Source: Arthrobacter sp. SPG23
Lineage (GTDB): Bacteria > Actinomycetota > Actinomycetes > Actinomycetales > Micrococcaceae
Direction of reading: 5' to 3'
NCBI RefSeq assembly: GCF_000876655.1
Contig: NZ_JYCN01000032.1
Span: forward strand, 62,001 to 126,000
Length of the DNA: 64,000 nucleotides
Shown here: positions 58,751-64,000 of the stretch, piece after piece
How positions within the stretch are numbered: the stretch's first letter is position 1
Layout: every line of letters starts with the position of its first letter
The notes under the pieces: model-generated
What the model was told of the DNA's origin: nothing
What the model saw: the letters and a program-made list of their open reading frames with translations, nothing else
The model's database searches: none
Translations under genes and position numbers: made by a program

Positions 58751-59875
58751 CTAAGCGGGCACCGGAGCGCCAGGCACCAAGGCCGCGGACACCACGGCGG
58801 CACGGACACACAGGACGTCCGGCAGATGTGACGCCACTTCGGTGAAGTGCTCGCCCTCGTCCGGGCTGGCGTAGACCGAGCCACCGCGCGTTCCGAAGTA
58901 CACCCCGACGGGTTCTGCGGAATCCACCGAGGCAGCGTCACGGAGCACCGCGTTGTATTCGCCCTGCGGCAGCCCGGAATCAAGGCGTTTCCAGGTCTTA
59001 CCGGCATCGTCCGTCCGGTGTACTGCCAGCTTCCCGTCCGGCGGGATGCGTTCGCCGTCGGCCTTGAGCGGGATCACCCATGCGGTTCCGGCCCGCCGGG
59101 GGTGGGTGAGCATCACAAAACCAAAGTCAGCCGGAAGTCCTTCCGCTATCGACTCCCAGTTTTCGCCGTTGTCATCCGTGCGGTACACCCCGTGGTGGTT
59201 CTGGGCGTAAAGCCGGCCTTCGACGGCAGCATCCGCCGCGATCTTGTGCACACACTGGCCGAATTCAGGATTGGGATCAGGCATAAAGTACGCAGAGATT
59301 CCCTTGTTCCGCGGCTCCCAGGAGGACCCGCCGTCGAGCGAGCGGTAAACGCCGCCGGTGCTCATGGCAATGTGCACGTCATCCCCGGAGGGATTGACGA
59401 CGATCGAGTGCGCGGCCGCGCCGCCGTACCCTGCACCCCATTCGCTGCGGTGCGGATGGTCCCAGAGTCCGCGGTTGAGTTCGAAGTGTTCGCCGCCGTC
59501 CGTGGATTTCCACACGGAAATGGGTTCTGCGCCCGCCCAGACAACCCCTGGGCGGGAGTCGGCGTCGGGGTATATCTGCCAGATACGCTCCACCGCGGCG
59601 TCAGTGCCGTCCGGGAACTTGATGGCGCCCTGTTCGGGCTCCGTCCACGTCGCACCGAGGTCATCCGAATGCGCAACAGTGGGACCCCAGTGCTCGGAGC
59701 GGACACCCACCATGATGCGGGTACGCCCGTTGCGGGTGTCGATGCCGATGCTGGGGACTTCACTCATCAGGAAATGCGGGCCGGACATGGACCATGTCTG
59801 CCGGTCCTGGCTGGTCGCCAGCCACAACCCTTTTTTGGTACCGATCGCTAGGACATAACTCTGTTCGATGGCCAT
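58751..59875 (-). CDS. BNR/YVTN-type beta-propeller protein (sialidase-fold)
   Basis: A 374-residue repeat protein of the exo-alpha-sialidase/VPS10 beta-propeller class. BNR-like Ser-x-Asp-x-Gly-x-x-W units are visible: SQDRQTWSM, SDDLGATWTE, STDGGEHFEL, SLDGGSSWEP, TDDNGENWES, TDDAGKTWKR and SPDEGEHFTE, about seven blades. No signal peptide is seen, so it is probably cytosolic, unusual for a sialidase. The catalytic Arg triad of true sialidases is not evident. Paired with the MoaD-like gene 9 bp downstream. An ATG nine bases earlier is equally possible. Confidence 0.83.
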   Translation of the reverse strand: MAIEQSYVLAIGTKKGLWLATSQDRQTWSMSGPHFLMSEVPSIGIDTRNGRTRIMVGVRSEHWGPTVAHSDDLGATWTEPEQGAIKFPDGTDAAVERIWQIYPDADSRPGVVWAGAEPISVWKSTDGGEHFELNRGLWDHPHRSEWGAGYGGAAAHSIVVNPSGDDVHIAMSTGGVYRSLDGGSSWEPRNKGISAYFMPDPNPEFGQCVHKIAADAAVEGRLYAQNHHGVYRTDDNGENWESIAEGLPADFGFVMLTHPRRAGTAWVIPLKADGERIPPDGKLAVHRTDDAGKTWKRLDSGLPQGEYNAVLRDAASVDSAEPVGVYFGTRGGSVYASPDEGEHFTEVASHLPDVLCVRAAVVSAALVPGAPVPA

Positions 59876-59942
59876 GCACCCCATGCAACCACTCCGGCCC
59901 GGAGGCCGCAATGGTTTGGCGTGACGTTATGCGCCCGGCAGG

Positions 59943-60143
59943 TCAGTCCACGAATTCCGACTGCGTCTCGATGAAGTCCCAGTCCGCAGTCGTGAGGACT
60001 CCGGTGGCGGTCTCCGGGTGCGGGCCGCCGGCCTCGGCAATCCCCTGCAGCACAAACAACGGCAATTCGTCCGTACGCAGGTTCTCGCGCAGCCATTCCT
60101 TGCTGGCCAGGTCCAGATCAAGCCACCACATGTAGATTTCCAC
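59943..60143 (-). CDS. Small protein of unknown function (66 aa)
   Basis: A 66-residue soluble protein (VEIYMWWLDLDLASKEWLRENLRTDELPLFVLQGIAEAGG...ADWDFIETQSEFVD), rich in aromatic and acidic residues. I do not recognise the family. The GTG at 60143 has GGGAGAG at a suitable distance, while a GTG three codons earlier would overlap that site. It lies 67 bp upstream of the BNR-repeat gene in the same direction and may be co-transcribed with it and the MoaD-like gene. Confidence 0.6.
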   Translation of the reverse strand: MEIYMWWLDLDLASKEWLRENLRTDELPLFVLQGIAEAGGPHPETATGVLTTADWDFIETQSEFVD

Positions 60144-60364
60144 GCGGACCACCTCTCCCTATGCGTCAACGTTATTCCGCGGCAAGGGGGGTGTACAAGG
60201 GTCCAACGGCCATGGTGCCGGCTTGGCCGCAGTGCAATCCGTTGCCCCTTGTGCCGGCACTTCCACTGCGCCAATCTTGTTGTGTAGGGCTGCCCGGCGC
60301 ACCCGCCCCGCGGGCGCCGGAGGCCCGCTGTGGAGGCACTCCGCGCGGCGTTGAGAAGGTTGTC

Positions 60365-62698
60365 ATGGACGGCGACATAGAACTCGAACTTGCATCAGGT
60401 TCGGAGCCGGGTGAGTACACCGTGCGCGTCGTGCAGGCCCCGGCCGGAGGCAACGCATCGGGGCTGTTCAGGCTGGATGTGGACGGGATCCTGGGACGCC
60501 GCGCGGAATTGGAGTCCACCGTCCTGGCCTCCGCGGTGGCCGCCCGCCGCACAACGCCGGTGGCCGAGCTTCCGGTGCGGGGCGTGGGCCAGGAACTCTT
60601 CCAGGCCCTCTTTACCCGCGAGGTCTACGGAACGTACCGGGCGAGCCTGGGCGCCGCCCAGCACAGCGGGCAGCAGCTGAGGGTGGTGCTCCGCCTCGCT
60701 GCACCTGAACTGGCCGCGATGCCGTGGGAAATGTTGTTTGACCCGGAAACCGAGAGCTACCTGTGCCAGACGGAGCCGCTGCTTCGTCACATTCCCGCGC
60801 CCGACTACCACCTGAACCCGCTGGAAGTCGTCCCTCCGCTGCGGATCCTGGGCCTGATTGCCTCCCCGCGCGACCTTCCGCTGCTGGACGTCGAGGCGGA
60901 GCGGGACCATCTCGCTGCAGCCTTGGCGGGTCCGGTTTCCGAGGGGCGGATTGAACTCGTGTGGGCGCCGGGCGGTACCTGGGAGGAGATCCAGTCGATG
61001 CTGCTCGACGGCCCCTGGCACGTAGTCCACTTCATCGGCCACGGTGACTACGACGCCAGGAACGATGAAGGCCGGATCGCCCTGGTGGGGGCAGACGGCC
61101 GCGCCTCCATGGTCCGGGCCATCCGATTCATGGCCTTGTTGAGCGTAGCCGCACCCCGCCCCCGTCTAGTGGTGCTGAACTCCTGCTCCTCCGGAGAAAC
61201 GGGCCGGGAGGATCTCTTCTCCGGTACCGCCTCCACGCTGGTCCGTAGCGGCATCAGCGCGGTGGCCGCCATGCAGTTCGCCATCAGCGACGGCGCCGCG
61301 ATCTCCTTCGCGCAGGGCTTCTATGCCGCGATAGCGAACGGCCGCGGCGTGGATGAGGCCGCCCGGGTGGGGCGGATCTCCGTCATGGGAAGCCCTGACG
61401 GAACACTGGAATGGGTGACGCCGGCGCTGTATGTCCGGGGCGGCGACACGAAACTGTTCAATTTAAAGGCACCGAGCCGTCCCGCGGTGGCGCGCAAAGT
61501 GGACCCAGCCGCGCCCGTCACCACGGCTTCCGGAAACGCCACGGCGGGAGCACCAGAGCGCTCCGATGCCCGGATCCGGCAGGCCGAACTCCGCGCGCTG
61601 TATGTGCAGGCCTGTGCCGAGCTGCGAACCAAGCATTACCCGGTGGCCATCGAGCTGTTCGATGACCTCCTGACGCTTGATGGCGGCTACCGCGACGCGG
61701 CGCTGCTCCGCGCTTCCGCTGCGCAGCACCTGGAACGTGCCGAGGCATACCACCACGCCCGGGAAGCCGAATCCGCCGGGGACTGGACAGCGGCTGCCGA
61801 CGGTTACGCCGCGGTGCAGGAGGATCCGGATTTCCCCGACGCCGCAGCCCGGGCGCGTAATTGCGCCAAACGGCAGCGGATAGCCGATCTTCAGGGTGAA
61901 CTGGAGTACCACGCCGGCAGCGGAAACTGGCAGGCCGCAGTGGACGTGGCGGCAGAACTCTACGCCCTGGATCCCGCCGCCACTGATCAGGACGGACTCG
62001 CGACCAAGGCACGCGACGAACTGCGTCGGGAAAACGACGCGCTGCGGGCGGCCCAGAGGAATGCCCAGAAGGCTACCCGGCAGGCGGTGCCGGAGCGGAG
62101 CGGCAAGGAGAGCGCCGGGGCGAAGAGTGCCGGGGCAGATCTGCGGCCTGCAGCCGCTGGTCCCGATCCGCGCTTCCTTGCCGCCGGCGGGGCAGTCCTG
62201 GCCGTAACCGGCGCCCTTCTCGCAGCCTTCTTCGCCTACCTCAACTGGGGCGATCACGACTGGTGGTATTCCGGCGGGGAAGTCAGCGTGCGTCTCGTCT
62301 ACGGACTCCTGGCTCCAGCGGGCTACCTTCTGCTCCTGCTCGCCGGGCTCCCGGATCGGACCGAAACAGGCCGCGTGACTCTGGCCATCGCAACCGGAGC
62401 GGGCGCGCTGCTGGGATTAGTTGGCCTGGAACAGGAACTTCTGTGGGCGGCCACCGCGGCCACCTTGGTTCAGGCACTTTTTGGCGGGTGGGCGGCCGTG
62501 CGGGCAATCCGCGCTCCGGACACGCCGGCACTGGCCGGGTGGCTCCTCCTGATCTGTCTGGTAACGCTGCCACTGATGTGGATCCCCGGCGACGACCTGT
62601 CAGCCCGGGCGCTGGTGCTCACAGTGCAGAATTCCACCGTAGCCGCCAGCGGCTTGGTCTTCCTGGGACTGGCTCTCAGACGGAAGAGGAAGGACTAG
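60365..62698 (+). CDS. Membrane-anchored CHAT-domain caspase-like protease
   Basis: A 777-residue protein. Residues ~160-360 form a CHAT (caspase-like) peptidase domain with the catalytic dyad His226 (HFIGHGDYD) and Cys274 (VVLNSCSSGE); AMPWEMLFDPE upstream is also typical. Residues ~400-545 are helical and TPR-like (YVQACAELRTKHYPVAIELFDDLL; HAREAESAGDWTAAADGYAAV). After a charged linker, residues ~603-770 contain about six membrane helices. It probably cleaves a partner in response to a signal read by the N-terminal or helical parts. AGAAGG precedes the ATG at 60365. Two bases separate its stop from the Trypco1-like gene. Confidence 0.88.
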   Translation: MDGDIELELASGSEPGEYTVRVVQAPAGGNASGLFRLDVDGILGRRAELESTVLASAVAARRTTPVAELPVRGVGQELFQALFTREVYGTYRASLGAAQHSGQQLRVVLRLAAPELAAMPWEMLFDPETESYLCQTEPLLRHIPAPDYHLNPLEVVPPLRILGLIASPRDLPLLDVEAERDHLAAALAGPVSEGRIELVWAPGGTWEEIQSMLLDGPWHVVHFIGHGDYDARNDEGRIALVGADGRASMVRAIRFMALLSVAAPRPRLVVLNSCSSGETGREDLFSGTASTLVRSGISAVAAMQFAISDGAAISFAQGFYAAIANGRGVDEAARVGRISVMGSPDGTLEWVTPALYVRGGDTKLFNLKAPSRPAVARKVDPAAPVTTASGNATAGAPERSDARIRQAELRALYVQACAELRTKHYPVAIELFDDLLTLDGGYRDAALLRASAAQHLERAEAYHHAREAESAGDWTAAADGYAAVQEDPDFPDAAARARNCAKRQRIADLQGELEYHAGSGNWQAAVDVAAELYALDPAATDQDGLATKARDELRRENDALRAAQRNAQKATRQAVPERSGKESAGAKSAGADLRPAAAGPDPRFLAAGGAVLAVTGALLAAFFAYLNWGDHDWWYSGGEVSVRLVYGLLAPAGYLLLLLAGLPDRTETGRVTLAIATGAGALLGLVGLEQELLWAATAATLVQALFGGWAAVRAIRAPDTPALAGWLLLICLVTLPLMWIPGDDLSARALVLTVQNSTVAASGLVFLGLALRRKRKD

Positions 62699-62700
62699 AG

Positions 62701-63057
62701 ATGACACGACTGGTGGAATTTCCTACGGACGGGGGCGGAACCGTGCTCCTGGAAGTATCAGACACCACGGGCGGACTGGTAACGCGTGGCGGCGGGCAGA
62801 GCGGCGTCTTCGCGCGGGCACAGCAGACCTTTGAGCGCGCCCTCAGCAACATCCGGCCGGCCGTCCAAGGCGTCATTGATGAACTCACAGCCCTCCCCGA
62901 CAAGCCGGACGAAGTGTCGGTCAAGTTTGGCCTGGACCTGCATGCCGAAGCCGGTGCGTTCATTGCCGCTGCCAGCACCAGCTCAAACTTCACGGTGACC
63001 CTCACCTGGCGGCGCCCCAAGCCGGCACCGGAGGCTCCGGACAGCGATCCTGACTAA
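62701..63057 (+). CDS. Trypsin-co-occurring domain 1 (Trypco1, CU044_2847-type) protein
   Basis: A 118-residue protein that fits the Trypco1 family: a short beta segment (VEFPTDGGGTVLLEVSD), a helix (SGVFARAQQTFERALSNIRPAVQGVIDELTAL) and DEVSVKFGLDLHAEAGAFIAAASTSSNFTVTLTWRR, the conserved GLxLxxxAGxxIA...TLxW pattern. The family is named for proximity to trypsin-like proteases in predicted conflict systems; here the partner is a CHAT protease. It starts 2 bp after the protease stop with GGAAGGA upstream, so the two are coupled. It may be a substrate, adaptor or regulator. Confidence 0.8.
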   Translation: MTRLVEFPTDGGGTVLLEVSDTTGGLVTRGGGQSGVFARAQQTFERALSNIRPAVQGVIDELTALPDKPDEVSVKFGLDLHAEAGAFIAAASTSSNFTVTLTWRRPKPAPEAPDSDPD

Positions 63058-63137
63058 GCCGGCCCGGCCCAGGCAGTGCCGGCGGCCCGCTGCGTGGCCG
63101 CGCTGTTCAAGGAATGCGCGCAGGGACACAATGGAGT

Positions 63138-63644
63138 ATGTCTCCCGAACGCTATAGCGGTCCGCCTCCCCTGGTAGTAGGAGTGTTGCCCGGACAGCAC
63201 CCGGAAGTGCTGCACTCGGCCACCGGCCTCGCAGAAAAACTGGGCGTCCCCTTGTTGTGCGCCTACGTGGACGAGGCAAGCTACCTCGTCGAGTGGGACC
63301 CGGCGCGGTCGGCGCACCGCCTGTCCCTGCATCCGGACACTGACGATGCCGATGTCCGGGCAGTCAGCGAAGAGCTTCGCGGCGTTGTAGGGGCGGCCTG
63401 CGCCACTAAATCAGTGGAGTGGACACTGCGGATCCTGTCCGGAGACCCGGCCCGCGCCCTGGGCCGGATGGCGGCGGAGGCCAACGCCTCCATGATCATC
63501 GTGGGAACGCCGGAGCGTGGCCTGGGGCACCGTCTTTCGGCAGCCCTCAACGGTTCCGTGGCGGCGTGGCTGACCCACCACCAGGACCGTCCCGTCCTGG
63601 TGGTCCCCGCCCACATGGGCGCCCACCGGGACACCCCAGGGTGA
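63138..63644 (+). CDS. Universal stress protein A-like protein
   Basis: A ~168-residue single UspA domain protein. VVGVLPGQHPEVLHSATGLAEKLGVPLLCAYVDEA forms the first strand-helix unit, and ASMIIVGTPERGLGHRLSAALNGSVAAWLTHHQDRPVLVVPAH contains a variant of the G-2x-G-9x-G(S/T) ATP-binding loop. A histidine-rich linker region separates the halves. It might bind ATP and respond to stress. The ATG at 63138 is the most likely start, though a longer frame begins at 63114. Its stop overlaps the next gene (GTGA). Confidence 0.8.
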   Translation: MSPERYSGPPPLVVGVLPGQHPEVLHSATGLAEKLGVPLLCAYVDEASYLVEWDPARSAHRLSLHPDTDDADVRAVSEELRGVVGAACATKSVEWTLRILSGDPARALGRMAAEANASMIIVGTPERGLGHRLSAALNGSVAAWLTHHQDRPVLVVPAHMGAHRDTPG

Positions 63645-64000
63645 CCGCCGCCCCGGGTACGGTCCAGCACGGCTACGAGCGCAACTGCAGGGAACTCGAG
63701 CGGTGGCTGGCCGCCGCGTCCGACGCGGACCTGCGCCGCACAAGCACGGGCACCCGCTGGACCAATGAGGAACTGCTATTCCATATGGTTTTCGGCTACA
63801 TGGTGGTGCAGGCCCTGCTGCCCCTGGTCCGCTTTTTCGGAGTTCTCCCGGCGCCTATCAGCCGGGTGTTTGCCTGGTTCCTCAATGCCGGAACCGCACC
63901 GTTCGACGTCGTCAATTACCTCGGTTCCAAAGCTGCGGCCCTCGTGTTCAACCGGAGGCGGATGGCGGCGAAGCTCCGGCGGGTGACGCGCTCCCTCGAG
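63641..64000 (+). CDS. DinB-like four-helix protein (3' truncated by window)
   Basis: At least 120 codons, open to the end of the window. The N-terminus (HGYERNCRELERWLAAASDADLRRTSTGTRWTNEELLFHMVFGYMVVQAL) has the W-x-x-x-E-L-L-x-H-M pattern of the DinB/YfiT metal-binding bundle, where the histidine is a metal ligand. DinB-family proteins are often thiol transferases. The GTG overlaps the UspA-like stop by 4 bp, so they form an operon. The remaining metal ligands lie beyond the window. Confidence 0.72.
   Translation, partial: MTAAPGTVQHGYERNCRELERWLAAASDADLRRTSTGTRWTNEELLFHMVFGYMVVQALLPLVRFFGVLPAPISRVFAWFLNAGTAPFDVVNYLGSKAAALVFNRRRMAAKLRRVTRSLE

Noticed and set aside
1..64000. CRISPR arrays, tRNA or rRNA genes, insertion sequences, prophage or integrase genes
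   Set aside because: No regular spacer-repeat array, cloverleaf, transposase or integrase motif was found on either strand by reading; gene overlaps and composition are uniform, giving no sign of a recent mobile insertion other than the palindromic elements reported.

Overview
The window looks like a high-GC actinobacterial chromosome, most likely Micrococcaceae (Arthrobacter/Pseudarthrobacter type). This is an inference from codon use, frequent GTG starts, 4-bp stop/start overlaps, leaderless promoter architecture and gene content; no rRNA is present to confirm it. I see no tRNA, rRNA, CRISPR array, insertion sequence or phage gene. About 60 protein genes are supported; both end genes run off the window.

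Layout. (1) 1-8286: the 3' end of purB with a histidine phosphatase, a soluble Ser/Thr kinase with a small cysteine-containing protein, a MarR regulator whose apparent operator motif flanks it, an acetyltransferase, a thioesterase, and a three-gene Fbp-type ABC importer. (2) 8324-14651: 4-hydroxybenzoate use (pobA, a second FAD monooxygenase, an IclR regulator and an AAHS-type aromatic acid permease), a FUSC-type membrane protein and mscL. Two near-identical operator-like sites lie in front of pobA and of the iclR/permease pair. (3) 14664-29227: a leftward exopolysaccharide operon with an initiating sugar transferase, amino-sugar enzymes, a flippase and glycosyltransferases, including a triple-glycosyltransferase fusion and a VanZ-acetyltransferase fusion. 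A degenerate aminotransferase paralogue lacking the PLP lysine lies downstream. A long bulged stem-loop sits in the operon leader. (4) 29655-36056: an ACT-domain membrane protein and a GntR-controlled hydantoinase operon in which the racemase homologue has lost its catalytic cysteines. (5) 36053-50901: a lipid-kinase homologue, a PNPOx-fold protein, and a leftward array for shikimate to protocatechuate to beta-ketoadipate to acetyl-CoA plus succinyl-CoA (shikimate dehydrogenase, dehydroshikimate dehydratase, pcaHGBDCFIJ, two IclR regulators, an MHS transporter). A 30-bp near-perfect inverted repeat lies between pcaC and pcaF. (6) 51074-64000: an ATP-dependent DNA ligase, a three-subunit transhydrogenase, an LLM flavoprotein coupled to a GH13 enzyme, a MoaD-like carrier next to a BNR-repeat protein, a membrane CHAT protease with a Trypco1-type partner, a UspA-like protein and a DinB-like protein.

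How it fits together: 4-hydroxybenzoate (PobA) and shikimate (dehydrogenase plus dehydratase) both funnel into protocatechuate, which pcaHG cleave and pcaBDCIJF convert to central metabolites. Each branch has its own transporter and IclR regulator. The least familiar candidates are the CHAT/Trypco1 pair, the hydantoinase operon with altered racemase-family proteins, and the pca hairpin.
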